Shown: piece by piece, positions 40,779 through 48,635 of the stretch
How the letters are laid out: each line of letters starts with the position of its first letter
Position numbering within the stretch: position 1 is the first letter of the stretch
Assembly: GCA_016191525.1 (NCBI GenBank)
Contig: JACPOK010000033.1
Coordinates: 310,001-374,000, forward strand
Direction: 5' to 3'
DNA from: Burkholderiales bacterium
GTDB lineage: Bacteria; Pseudomonadota; Gammaproteobacteria; Burkholderiales; Burkholderiaceae_C
Length of the DNA: 64,000 bases
Notes under the pieces: generated by a model
The model's input: only the letters and a program-made list of their open reading frames with translations
The model's database searches: none
What the model was told of the DNA's origin: nothing
Translations under genes and position numbers: made by a program

Positions 40779-41665
40779 CGCGGCTGGAACACCTCGCCAG
40801 CCTGGTTGGTGGCGAGATAATTGGCCCCCTGCGCCTCCAGAAAATCGCGCCCCGCGGCCCCCTTGAGCATCGCGATGGTGGAAAGGCTGCCCGCCACGAT
40901 GGCCAACGGCGCCGTGACGCTGACTGACTGCCAGTACCCCACCGGCCAGCCGGTGCGGGGATTGAGCACATGGCAATAGCGCTGGCCGTCCAGTTCAAAA
41001 AAACGTTCATAGTCGCCGCTGGTGGCCAGCGCGCCATCCACCAGCGGGATGCTGGCCATGAGCTCCTGCGGGCGCCGGGGGTGCTGTATGCCCATGGACC
41101 AGGGCGAACCATCGGGCTTCGGCCCCAGTGCGCGGATGTCGCCGCCCAGGTTCACATAGCCATGCCGCACGCCCCGGGCGGCCAGCAGATCGGCCGCCCG
41201 GTCCACTGCGTACTCCTTGCCGAAGCCGCCGAAGTCCAGCTCCATGCCGGCGCGCGGCAAGCGCACGGATGCCCCTTTGCGCTCCACGGCAGGCCAGTCA
41301 ACCAGCGCGCACAGGCCGACCAGCAAGCCGGTGTCGGGCAGCTTCGGCTCGCGGAAATTCCAGGCCCGTCGCAGCACGCCCGATGTAATGTCGAACAGGC
41401 CGTCGCCCAGCAGGTAGAGGCGCTGCGCATAGTCCAGCAATGCGATGGTTTCGGCGTCGCAGGCCACCGCGTCCTGGCCGGCCGCAGCATTGATGCGCGA
41501 CACCACGCTGTCGGCGCGGTAGCGCGAGAATTTTGCTTGTATGCGCCGCACCTCGGCGATGGCTGCCTGCGCCAGCACGCCCGCCTGCGCTTCGTCTTCG
41601 GCCGCCAGCTGCACTTCGCAGCGGCAGGCCATCGCCTCGAATCCAAAGCGCCAGGCCGCTTCCAT
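40775..41665 (-). CDS. apbE: FAD:protein FMN transferase (ApbE)
   Basis: 296-residue ApbE-family flavin transferase, which attaches FMN from FAD to a Ser or Thr of a target protein through a phosphoester bond. Family blocks: MACRCEVQL near the start, FSRYRADSVVSRINAAAG, DFGGFGKEYAVDRAADLL, YVNLGGDIRALG, the metal-binding TSGDYERFFELDG and HVLNPRTGWPV. I see no clear signal peptide from ATG 41665, although most ApbE proteins act in the periplasm; a longer start upstream would overlap DUF3570. It is the last gene of a tightly overlapping operon with DUF3570, DUF4266, TlpA and DUF4214 genes, so its target is probably among them. Confidence 0.93.
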   Translation of the reverse strand: MEAAWRFGFEAMACRCEVQLAAEDEAQAGVLAQAAIAEVRRIQAKFSRYRADSVVSRINAAAGQDAVACDAETIALLDYAQRLYLLGDGLFDITSGVLRRAWNFREPKLPDTGLLVGLCALVDWPAVERKGASVRLPRAGMELDFGGFGKEYAVDRAADLLAARGVRHGYVNLGGDIRALGPKPDGSPWSMGIQHPRRPQELMASIPLVDGALATSGDYERFFELDGQRYCHVLNPRTGWPVGYWQSVSVTAPLAIVAGSLSTIAMLKGAAGRDFLEAQGANYLATNQAGEVFQPR

Positions 41666-41670
41666 GCGCC

Positions 41671-42795
41671 CTAGAAGTACCGTGTCACGCCAACCTGCAC
41701 CATGCGGGCACGGAACTTCGCCAGCCCCGGGCTGCCGCCGCCATGCCACGCCCATTCGCTGCGCTGGGTGTAGTGCTCGTACTTGGCATCAACCTGCCAG
41801 TCAGCCCACTGTTTGGCGACCTTGATGCCGAAGGTGCGCGCGCCAAAAGACGCCAGCCGCTGGTCGAAACTGATCGGCTGGCCGGGAGAAAAATCCGCGG
41901 GGATGACCAGCCGCGTGGGAAAGCGCGGGTCCACGTCCACATAGAACTTCGCGGCGCCCTGCGAATACAGCCGCGCGCTGGGCGTCACGGTCCAGCCGGC
42001 CGGCAGGGGCTGCACCCACTCGGCGCCCAGTGTGTGCGCGCGAATGGCAAATGAATCCGAGTAGTAGCGGTAGTTCAGCCGCAGCGTGGCCTCGGGCCCG
42101 TCGAAGTGGTGGTTCCAGCGCGTCACCAGCGAACTGCTGCGGCGCGAGCGCGGCCTGTCGTCCAGCGATTTGTACGGGTCGGAGAAATAGCCGTTGCCGC
42201 GGCCCACGGTCAGGTCGACCTGCGCGATGTCGCGCTGCGTCAGCACCTGGGTGACGCCCAGCAGCACGTCGGTGGTGTTCTTGCGCTCGTCCACCACCAC
42301 CTTGTTGTTCGGCGAGATGCGGTCATTGGCCACGCTCAGGCCACCCCGGAAAGTGGTGTTGCGGTCGTCGGTGGACAGGCTGCCGGTGGCCGAGAGAGCG
42401 CGCGAAACATAGTCCGACTCTGTGGAATAGGCCGCGCCCAGCTTGAGCGTGGCGCCCGGCCAATAGCGCGTGACGCCCACGTCGGCGGCCTTGCGCTTGT
42501 CTTCCAGGCGGGCGGCGCTGCGCTCCACCGTATGGAATGCCGGTGAGGCGCCCGAGATTGAATCCCACACCACCGTGCCGTCAAACGACCAGTCGCCCGC
42601 GAACGGGGTGACCAGCGACAGCGAAGGCGCCCGCACGCGGATGCGGTCCAGCCCGGGCTGCCAGTCGTGGTAATCCAAGTACTTGAAGGCGATGCTGGCG
42701 CGCTCGGGTGGCGTTTCGGCGCAGGCCGGATGCGCGGCCAGCAAGGCGGCGGCAGCCGCCATCAGGCCCGCGGTGGCGGCGTGGTGCTCGCCCAT
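41671..42795 (-). CDS. DUF3570 outer membrane beta-barrel protein
   Basis: 374-residue DUF3570 protein with a signal peptide (GLMAAAAALLAAHPACA). The mature part alternates polar and aromatic strands ending in aromatic Phe (VQVGVTRYF), as in an outer membrane barrel. Near the N-terminus is D-S-I-S-G-A-S-P (residues 78-85), which resembles the D-x-x-S-G-A-T/S target motif of ApbE flavinylation. The start overlaps the DUF4266 stop by one base (TGATG), and apbE follows after five bases. Function is unknown. Recurrence of DUF3570 with DUF4266, a thioredoxin-like protein and ApbE in other bacteria is recalled, not verified here. Confidence 0.88.
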   Translation of the reverse strand: MGEHHAATAGLMAAAAALLAAHPACAETPPERASIAFKYLDYHDWQPGLDRIRVRAPSLSLVTPFAGDWSFDGTVVWDSISGASPAFHTVERSAARLEDKRKAADVGVTRYWPGATLKLGAAYSTESDYVSRALSATGSLSTDDRNTTFRGGLSVANDRISPNNKVVVDERKNTTDVLLGVTQVLTQRDIAQVDLTVGRGNGYFSDPYKSLDDRPRSRRSSSLVTRWNHHFDGPEATLRLNYRYYSDSFAIRAHTLGAEWVQPLPAGWTVTPSARLYSQGAAKFYVDVDPRFPTRLVIPADFSPGQPISFDQRLASFGARTFGIKVAKQWADWQVDAKYEHYTQRSEWAWHGGGSPGLAKFRARMVQVGVTRYF

Positions 42796-43016
42796 CAGTT
42801 GCAGCCGCAGCCGCCCCCACCCACGCCCGAGCCGCCGCGCGCGGCCTCCTTGCTGGTGTAGGTGTGGTCGGAAAAGCGCGCCTCCAGCGGGTCGCTGTCA
42901 AAGCCCATGTCGGGCCGCGCGAGAATCCCTTTCTCCCAGGGCTGCACGGGCGCGCAGGCGGCCAGCAGCGCACACAGCACAGCCGCCAGCGCGGCGCGCG
43001 TTGCCGGCATCGTCAT
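42795..43016 (-). CDS. DUF4266 small lipoprotein with C-terminal Cys-Gly-Cys
   Basis: 73-residue DUF4266 lipoprotein. A signal peptide ends in the lipobox LAAC (about residue 21), followed by PVQPWEKGILARPDM, the conserved core with EARFSDHTYTSKEAARGG, and a striking C-terminus GGSGVGGGGCGCN. The Cys-Gly-Cys pair at the extreme end, after a flexible glycine run, could be a redox-active disulfide or a metal or cofactor attachment point. The gene overlaps the TlpA gene by four bases and the DUF3570 gene by one. Function unknown. Confidence 0.88.
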   Translation of the reverse strand: MTMPATRAALAAVLCALLAACAPVQPWEKGILARPDMGFDSDPLEARFSDHTYTSKEAARGGSGVGGGGCGCN

Positions 43017-43516
43017 GGCTTGCCTTTCAGCGCGGCCTGGATCTGCTCCTCCAGCCGGGCGCGATCGGCGGGCTCGAAGCCGCGGTGCACCGCGATCACC
43101 TTGCCCTTGCGGTCGATCAGCACGCTGCTGGGCATGGCCTTGATCTGGTACATGCGCGGCGAGGCGCCGATCGGGTCGTACGCCACCGCGAAGCCGGCCG
43201 GGACCGCGGCCAGGAATTTCTGCGCGTCCGGTGCCTTCGCATCCAGGTTGATGGCCAGCACCTGCAGGCCCTGGGCCGCGTACTTCGCCTGCATCTCTCC
43301 CATCCAGGGAAACGATTGCCGGCAAGGCCCGCACCATGAAGCCCAGAAGTCCAGGTACAGCAGCTTGCCCTCGAATTGCCTGAGCTTGACCAGCCCTTGC
43401 GGCCCGGTGACCTCGAAGTCGGGCGCCGCGGCACCCACCTCCACCGCACCGCCGGCCAGCGGCACTCCAAGCCCCAACACCAGGGCCAGCGCGCGCAGGC
43501 CGCGGGCGCTGCTCAC
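43013..43516 (-). CDS. TlpA-like periplasmic thioredoxin
   Basis: 167-residue thioredoxin-fold protein of the TlpA/ResA type. A signal sequence (LRALALVLGLGVPLAGGAV) is followed by the active site ASWCGPCRQSFPWM near residue 61, and MPSSVLIDRKGKV carries the cis-proline (as M-P-S). The GTG start at 43516 overlaps the stop of the upstream DUF4214 gene by four bases. The neighbour DUF4266 ends in Cys-Gly-Cys, a plausible redox partner. It may instead serve a cytochrome or general disulfide role, but the tight operon favours a dedicated one. Confidence 0.9.
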   Translation of the reverse strand: MSSARGLRALALVLGLGVPLAGGAVEVGAAAPDFEVTGPQGLVKLRQFEGKLLYLDFWASWCGPCRQSFPWMGEMQAKYAAQGLQVLAINLDAKAPDAQKFLAAVPAGFAVAYDPIGASPRMYQIKAMPSSVLIDRKGKVIAVHRGFEPADRARLEEQIQAALKGKP

Positions 43517-44202
43517 AGGAATGACAGCCCGGACTGCGCCAGCCCGACCAGGCCCACCTGCCCCTGGTTGGCGGACGAAGCGGCCAGCTGGGCGAGGAAG
43601 CTGCCTTGCGCGGCGCCCTGCTCGCTGTTGATCTGCGCGGTGGCTGACGCCAGCGTGCCCGCGTCAGGCGCGGCGCCGTTGACGGTAGTGAGCAGGTAAC
43701 TGGCGATCTGCTGGTTGGTGGCGCCGGGGTTGCCGCCGTTGGCCAGGATGCCCCAGATGTCCAGCCGCATCACCGCCCCGGAGAGATCCTTCATGGTGAA
43801 ACCCTGGTCGAACAGGCCGATCACAGTACCGGCCAGCGGAAGCTTCTGCAGCACGGCCGCACGGCCCAGCACCGCGCCCAGCAGTAGCATGGTCTGCCCG
43901 GCGGACTGCGTGGCGCCCACGTCCAGCGCCACGTTGACATCATTGAAGCGCAGGCGCTCCACGTTCTGCAGGGTCGTAGTTTCGGAGCCCCCGCTGGCAC
44001 CCGAAATGGTGTCCACGAACACCACGCCGGAAGACGAAGACAGGTTGAAGGAAGAGCGCGAGGCCGCGATGACCACCGTGTCGGTGCCGCCCAGCCCATT
44101 GACGAAGTCGGAGCCGCCCAATGGGAAAATCGTGTCGCTCGTGGCGGTGCCGGTGATGTTTTCCGCCGTGCCCGGCCCGAACCGGCCGAAAATGTCTGCC
44201 AT
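43513..44202 (-). CDS. DUF4214 / RTX-like secreted protein
   Basis: 229-residue protein with a hemolysin-type, calcium-binding-like segment (GGSDFVNGLGGTDTVV, residues ~29-44), the usual LQNVERLRFNDVNVALDVG segment, and a DUF4214-like helical C-terminus (GFTMKDLSGAVMRLDIWGIL, ATNQQIASYLLTTVNG). No N-terminal signal is seen, in keeping with type I secretion of such proteins. It also contains D-T-I-S-G-A-S (residues 64-70), close to the motif in DUF3570. It is the first gene of the operon that ends with apbE and overlaps the TlpA gene by four bases. Confidence 0.8.
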   Translation of the reverse strand: MADIFGRFGPGTAENITGTATSDTIFPLGGSDFVNGLGGTDTVVIAASRSSFNLSSSSGVVFVDTISGASGGSETTTLQNVERLRFNDVNVALDVGATQSAGQTMLLLGAVLGRAAVLQKLPLAGTVIGLFDQGFTMKDLSGAVMRLDIWGILANGGNPGATNQQIASYLLTTVNGAAPDAGTLASATAQINSEQGAAQGSFLAQLAASSANQGQVGLVGLAQSGLSFL

Positions 44203-44338
44203 GAAAACCCCTGGGGGAAATGCCTTCCCGGTTTCTGGCCCAATCTGTACAGGGCCGGTGCCGCCGAGGCTAGCCAAAGGGTATTGCCGAGTCAAGACGG
44301 CCCCGGTACCGCAGGGGTAACAAATCAGGAGATTTAGA

Positions 44339-45106
44339 TTGAACTTGCGACTGGAAAACAAATCAGTGATCGTCACCGGCTCGGGCGGCGGCATCGGTGA
44401 AGGCATCGCGATGCGGCTGGCCGCGGAAGGCGCGCAGGTCATCGTCAACGACATCAACGCCGGCATGGGCGAGAAGGTCGTCGCGGCCATCCGGGCCGCG
44501 GGGGGCAAGGCCTCTTTCTTCGCTGGAGACGTCACGAAGTCGGCCGACATGAAGGCGCTGGTGGAAGCCGCCGTGCAGCGGCACGGCAAGCTGGACGTGA
44601 TGGTCAACAACGCCGGCTGGACCCACCGCAACCGCCCCGCGCTGGAGGTGAGCGAGGACGAATTCGACAAGTGTTACGCCGTCAACATGAAAAGCATCTA
44701 CCTGGCCACGGTGCATGCGGTGCCGGTGTTCCGCGCCAACAAGGGCGGCAGCTTCATCAACATCGCCTCCACCGCCGGCGTGCGGCCGCGCCCCGGCCTG
44801 ACCTGGTACAACGGCTCCAAGGGCGCGGTGATCACCACCAGCAAATCGCTGGCGGCCGAGTTGGGGCCCGACAACATCCGGGTGAACTGCATCAACCCGG
44901 TGTTCAACCCCGACACCGGCCTGGCCGCTGAATTCGCGGGCGGGGAAATCAACGAAGCCATCAAGGCCAAGTTCCGCGCCACCATCCCGCTGGGGCGCTT
45001 TTCCACCGCGCTGGACGTAGCCAACGCAGCGCTTTACCTGGCGAGCGACGAGGCCTCCTTCATCTCGGGCGTGTGCATCGAGGTGGATGGCGCGCGCTGC
45101 GTCTGA
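44339..45106 (+). CDS. SDR family NAD(P)-dependent oxidoreductase
   Basis: 255-residue classical short-chain dehydrogenase/reductase. Cofactor motif TGSGGGIGEG is near residue 14; NNAGWTHRNRP, catalytic Ser in FINIASTAGVRPRPG, and the catalytic YNGSK (Y-x3-K) near residue 157 follow. The C-terminus FISGVCIEVDGARCV is typical. It starts at TTG 44339, supported by AGGAG seven bases upstream. Substrate unknown; it may reduce a 3-ketoacyl or sugar compound. It lies 21 bases upstream of moaA but is separated from it by a possible -10 box. Confidence 0.9.
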   Translation: MNLRLENKSVIVTGSGGGIGEGIAMRLAAEGAQVIVNDINAGMGEKVVAAIRAAGGKASFFAGDVTKSADMKALVEAAVQRHGKLDVMVNNAGWTHRNRPALEVSEDEFDKCYAVNMKSIYLATVHAVPVFRANKGGSFINIASTAGVRPRPGLTWYNGSKGAVITTSKSLAAELGPDNIRVNCINPVFNPDTGLAAEFAGGEINEAIKAKFRATIPLGRFSTALDVANAALYLASDEASFISGVCIEVDGARCV

Positions 45107-45114
45107 GGGCGGGG

Positions 45115-45120
45115 GACAAT
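45115..45120 (+). promoter_or_regulatory. moaA: Candidate -10 (GACAAT) of moaA
   Basis: GACAAT ends 7 bases before the moaA ATG in GGGGGACAAT, another case of the short spacing that suggests a leaderless transcript. Confidence 0.35.
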
Positions 45121-45127
45121 AGCACCC

Positions 45128-46243
45128 ATGGCTGAACGCGTGATCCCCCTGATCGACCAGCGCCTTGGCGCGCTGCGCGCCGGCGTGCCCGCGACGCCCA
45201 TCGCAGCCACCGGCCTGCTTTCGGACACCCTGGGGCGGCCGCTGCGCGACCTGCGCATCAGCGTGACGGACCGCTGCAATTTCCGCTGCAGCTACTGCAT
45301 GCCCAAGGAAGTGTTCGACAAGGACTACCCCTACCTGCCGCATTCAGACCTTCTCACCTTCGAGGAAATCACCCGCGTGGCGAAGCAGTTCGTGGCGCAT
45401 GGCGTGCGCAAGATCCGCCTGACTGGCGGCGAGCCCCTGCTGCGCAAGAACATCGAGGTGCTGATCGAGCAGCTGGCTGCCCTGCGCACCGTGGAGGGTG
45501 AGCCGCTGGACATCACGCTCACCACCAACGGCTCGCTGCTGGCGCGCAAGGCCGCATCGCTCAAGGCCGCCGGCCTGCAGCGCGTCACGGTCAGCCTGGA
45601 CGGTCTCCAGGATGACGTGTTCCGCGCGATGAACGACGTGGATTTCCCGGTGGCCGACGTGCTGCGGGGAATAGAGGCAGCCCGCGAGGCCGGCCTCGGT
45701 CCGATCAAGGTGAACATGGTGGTCAAGCGCGGCACCAACGACAACGAGATCCTGCCGATGGCGCGCCACTTCAAGGGCACCGGCATTGTGCTGCGGTTCA
45801 TCGAGTACATGGACGTGGGCGCCACCAACGGCTGGCGCATGGACGAAGTGCTGCCCTCGGCCGACGTGGTGAAGCTGATCAACGCCGAGCTGCCGCTGCG
45901 CCAGCTGGACGCCTCGGCGCCGGGCGAAACCGCTGAACGCTGGGGTTATGCCGATGGCGGCGGGGAAGTGGGCGTGATCAGCAGCGTGACGCAGGCCTTC
46001 TGCGGCGGCTGCAACCGCGCCCGCCTGTCCACCGAAGGCCAGTTGTACCTGTGCCTGTTCGCGTCGCAAGGCTGGGACCTGCGCTCGCTGGTGCGCGGCG
46101 GCGCCGGCGACGAAGAGCTCGCATCGGCCATCGCCCACATCTGGCAGGGCCGCGGCGACCGCTATTCGCAGCTGCGCAGCACCATGCCGCCCGACACGGG
46201 CGGCGGCGCGCGCCGCGTGGAAATGAGCTACATCGGAGGCTAG
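45128..46243 (+). CDS. moaA: GTP 3',8-cyclase (molybdenum cofactor synthesis)
   Basis: 371-residue radical SAM enzyme that, with MoaC, turns GTP into cyclic pyranopterin monophosphate, the first step of molybdenum cofactor synthesis. The SAM-binding cluster motif is CNFRCSYC (near residue 50), SAM binding LTGGEPLLR follows, and the C-terminal cluster motif is [18 protein letters not shown]. The protein ends in the characteristic Gly-Gly. An N-terminal extension of about 30 residues precedes the core, as in many betaproteobacterial MoaA. It heads moaA-mobA-moeA. Confidence 0.96.
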   Translation: MAERVIPLIDQRLGALRAGVPATPIAATGLLSDTLGRPLRDLRISVTDRCNFRCSYCMPKEVFDKDYPYLPHSDLLTFEEITRVAKQFVAHGVRKIRLTGGEPLLRKNIEVLIEQLAALRTVEGEPLDITLTTNGSLLARKAASLKAAGLQRVTVSLDGLQDDVFRAMNDVDFPVADVLRGIEAAREAGLGPIKVNMVVKRGTNDNEILPMARHFKGTGIVLRFIEYMDVGATNGWRMDEVLPSADVVKLINAELPLRQLDASAPGETAERWGYADGGGEVGVISSVTQAFCGGCNRARLSTEGQLYLCLFASQGWDLRSLVRGGAGDEELASAIAHIWQGRGDRYSQLRSTMPPDTGGGARRVEMSYIGG

Positions 46244-46244
46244 T

Positions 46245-46862
46245 TTGACAGGCGCCATAGACAGCAACGACATCACGGGCCTGGTCCTGGCCGGCGGGCG
46301 CGGCTCGCGCATGGGCGGGGCCGACAAGGGCCTGCAGAACTTCAATGGCATGCCGCTGGCGCTGCACACCCTGTTGCGCCTGCAGCCGCAGGTGGGCGCG
46401 ATGATGGTCAATGCCAACCGCAACCTGTCCGCCTACGAATCGTTCGGCGCGCCGGTGTGGCCCGACGGGCTGGCCGACTATGCCGGGCCGCTGGCCGGTT
46501 TCCTCACCGGCATCGAGCGCTGCGAAACATCCTGGCTGGTCACCGTGCCCTGCGACACGCCCCTGTTCCCGGCCGACCTGGTAGCCCGGCTGGCCGAAGC
46601 CGCTGGCCGCGAGGGCGCGGAGATTGCCATGGCCGCGGGCCTGGAGGATGGCCAGCTGCGCACGCAGCCCGTGTTCTGCCTGCTGCGCACCGACCTGCTG
46701 GAAAGCCTGGTGCGCTTCACCCATGGCGGCGGCCGCAAGATTGACGCCTGGACGGCGCAGCACAAGACCGTCACGGTGCCGTTCGACGCCCCCGGCGACG
46801 ACCCGCGCGCCTTTTTCAACGCCAACACGCTGGCCGAATTGCACCAGCTGGAGCAACGGTGA
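46245..46862 (+). CDS. mobA: Molybdenum cofactor guanylyltransferase
   Basis: 205-residue MobA, which links GMP to molybdopterin to form the MGD cofactor used by nitrate reductase and DMSO-reductase-type enzymes. The nucleotide-binding motif [16 protein letters not shown] is at the N-terminus, and [12 protein letters not shown] carries the metal-binding aspartate. It starts at TTG 46245 with GGAGG five bases upstream, one base after the moaA stop. It overlaps moeA by four bases (GTGA). Its presence means the strain uses bis-MGD enzymes. Confidence 0.95.
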   Translation: MTGAIDSNDITGLVLAGGRGSRMGGADKGLQNFNGMPLALHTLLRLQPQVGAMMVNANRNLSAYESFGAPVWPDGLADYAGPLAGFLTGIERCETSWLVTVPCDTPLFPADLVARLAEAAGREGAEIAMAAGLEDGQLRTQPVFCLLRTDLLESLVRFTHGGGRKIDAWTAQHKTVTVPFDAPGDDPRAFFNANTLAELHQLEQR

Positions 46863-48145
46863 AAAGCCTGGCGCAGATCGCCGCCGAGCTGCAGGGCTAC
46901 GACCCCAGGGCGCTGCCCGCCGAAGCGGTGAACGACTTCCTGGCACGCTTGGTCGAACCGGTTCAGGAAGTGGAACACGCCGGCATTTTCGAGGCGCTGG
47001 GCCGCGTGCTGGCCGAAGACGTGATCTCGCCCTTCAGCGTGCCGCCGCATGACAACTCCGCCATGGACGGCTACGCCTTCGATGGCGCACAGCTGAAGGC
47101 CGATGCGCCGCTGGTGCTGCAGGTCATGGGCACCGCGCTGGCGGGCAAGGCCTGGCAGGGCGAGGCCGGCGCCGGCCAATGCGTGAAGATCATGACCGGC
47201 GCCATCATGCCGGCCGGCCTGGACACGGTGGTGCCACAGGAATTCGTCTCCGTCCGGGCGGAGCCCGCCGAAGCCATCACCATTCCACCGGGCCTGCTGA
47301 AGCCCGGCGACAACCGCCGCTTCAAGGGCGAAGACCTGATGCAAGGCCAGGCCGCGCTATCAAAAGGAGAGCGGCTTACGCCCGCTGGGTGCGGGCTGGC
47401 GGCCAGTTTGTCTCTGAAAACCCTGCCCGTGAAGCGCAGGCTGAAAGTGGCCTATTTCTCCACCGGCGACGAAATCCTGAGCCTGGGTGAGGCGCCGCGC
47501 GAAGGCGCCGTGTACGACAGCAACCGCTACACCGTGTTCGGCCTTTTGACCCGGCTGGGTTGCGAAGTGATCGACATGGGCGTGGTGCGCGACGACCCCG
47601 CATTGCTCGAAGCCGCCTTCACCGCCGCGGCGGCGAAAGCCGATGCCATCATCACCAGCGGCGGCGTCAGCGTGGGCGAGGCCGACCATACCAAGGCCAT
47701 GATGAAGAAGCTGGGCGACGTGGCCTTCTGGCGGATTGCCATGCGCCCCGGCCGGCCCATGGCCGTGGGCCGCATCGCCTCGGGCAGCCGCTCGTGCGTG
47801 CTGTTCGGCCTGCCGGGCAACCCGGTGGCCGTGATGGTCACCTTCCTGGCCTTTGTTCGCCCCGCCCTGCTGCGCATGATGGGCTGCACCGTGGCACAGC
47901 CGCCGCTGCTGAAGGCGCGCAGCGCCGAAGCCCTGCGCAAGAAGCCCGGGCGGACCGAATACCAGCGCGGCATCGTCAGCACGGCGCCTGATGGGTCTTT
48001 GCAAGTCCGGATCACCGGCAACCAGGGCTCGGGCGTGCTCAGCTCCATGGTGCAGGCCAACGGGCTCATCATGCTGCACCACGCGCAGGGCGACGTAGCC
48101 CGGGGCGATGAGGTCGATGTGCTGATGTTTGAAGGCGCGATCTAG
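46859..48145 (+). CDS. moeA: Molybdopterin molybdenumtransferase
   Basis: 428-residue MoeA, which inserts molybdate into adenylated molybdopterin. Family motifs: [42 protein letters not shown], the MoCF domain [20 protein letters not shown] and the signature [14 protein letters not shown]. It begins at GTG 46859 overlapping the mobA stop. Codons at 47356-47421 match the dispersed repeat (copy D), in a linker-like part of the protein. Aligned from memory with E. coli MoeA that stretch has the same length, so the repeat would have replaced rather than lengthened the gene. Confidence 0.95.
   Translation: MKSLAQIAAELQGYDPRALPAEAVNDFLARLVEPVQEVEHAGIFEALGRVLAEDVISPFSVPPHDNSAMDGYAFDGAQLKADAPLVLQVMGTALAGKAWQGEAGAGQCVKIMTGAIMPAGLDTVVPQEFVSVRAEPAEAITIPPGLLKPGDNRRFKGEDLMQGQAALSKGERLTPAGCGLAASLSLKTLPVKRRLKVAYFSTGDEILSLGEAPREGAVYDSNRYTVFGLLTRLGCEVIDMGVVRDDPALLEAAFTAAAAKADAIITSGGVSVGEADHTKAMMKKLGDVAFWRIAMRPGRPMAVGRIASGSRSCVLFGLPGNPVAVMVTFLAFVRPALLRMMGCTVAQPPLLKARSAEALRKKPGRTEYQRGIVSTAPDGSLQVRITGNQGSGVLSSMVQANGLIMLHHAQGDVARGDEVDVLMFEGAI
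47356..47421 (+). repeat. Copy D of the ~66 bp dispersed repeat, inside moeA
   Basis: Starts GCTATCAAAAGGAGAGC and ends TTTGTCTCTGAAAAC. 40 of 66 positions match intergenic copy B without gaps, including the exact 12-base block TTTGTCTCTGAA. The reading frame of moeA through it differs from that in copies A and C, so the encoded residues ([15 protein letters not shown]) are unrelated to theirs. Confidence 0.55.
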
Positions 48146-48147
48146 CC

Positions 48148-48552
48148 TCAGTGCGCCGCCAGCACGTGATACAGGAGCAGCAGCGAAGACACTGCCATCA
48201 CCAGCACGGTCAGGCCCGCGCCGGCCTGGCGCTGCGGCGTCTGGCCGAGTGACCGGCTCAGGCCCCAGGCGCTGGCCAGCCTGGCGATCACCAGCGCCGC
48301 GCCCAGCCCGTGGACCACGCCGGCGGGCGCGCCGGTTATTTCAACCAGCACGACCAGCAGCAGCGCCAGCGGCGCCTGTTCGGCCAGGTTGGCATGCGCG
48401 CGTATGCATTGCGCCAGCGGGGCGTCGCCGCCGTCACCCGCCTGGATGTTGGTCCGCACGCGGCCCAGGATGACCCGCACCGTGAGCAGGCAGGCCAGCA
48501 GGCCCAGGACGGCGGCATACGCCGCGGAAACCGAAGGAATGAGGACAGGCAT
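48148..48552 (-). CDS. MAPEG family membrane protein
   Basis: 134-residue MAPEG (membrane-associated, eicosanoid and glutathione metabolism) protein with four hydrophobic spans. Landmarks are the polar RANLAEQAPLALLLVVLVE segment (as RAHANLAEQAPLA, near residue 52), GRVRTNIQAGDGGD and the C-terminal GLTVLVMAVSSLLLLYHVL. Bacterial members are mostly uncharacterised; glutathione-dependent detoxification is possible. It ends two bases from the convergent moeA stop and lies upstream of nothing obvious in its own orientation. Confidence 0.88.
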   Translation of the reverse strand: MPVLIPSVSAAYAAVLGLLACLLTVRVILGRVRTNIQAGDGGDAPLAQCIRAHANLAEQAPLALLLVVLVEITGAPAGVVHGLGAALVIARLASAWGLSRSLGQTPQRQAGAGLTVLVMAVSSLLLLYHVLAAH

Positions 48553-48635
48553 GGATTTCCTTTCATTGCAGCCCCAAAAAAAGGGGCTGTGACAATGACG
48601 CGCCGCGGCGCGGGAAATCGACAGGCCTGCCGGGT

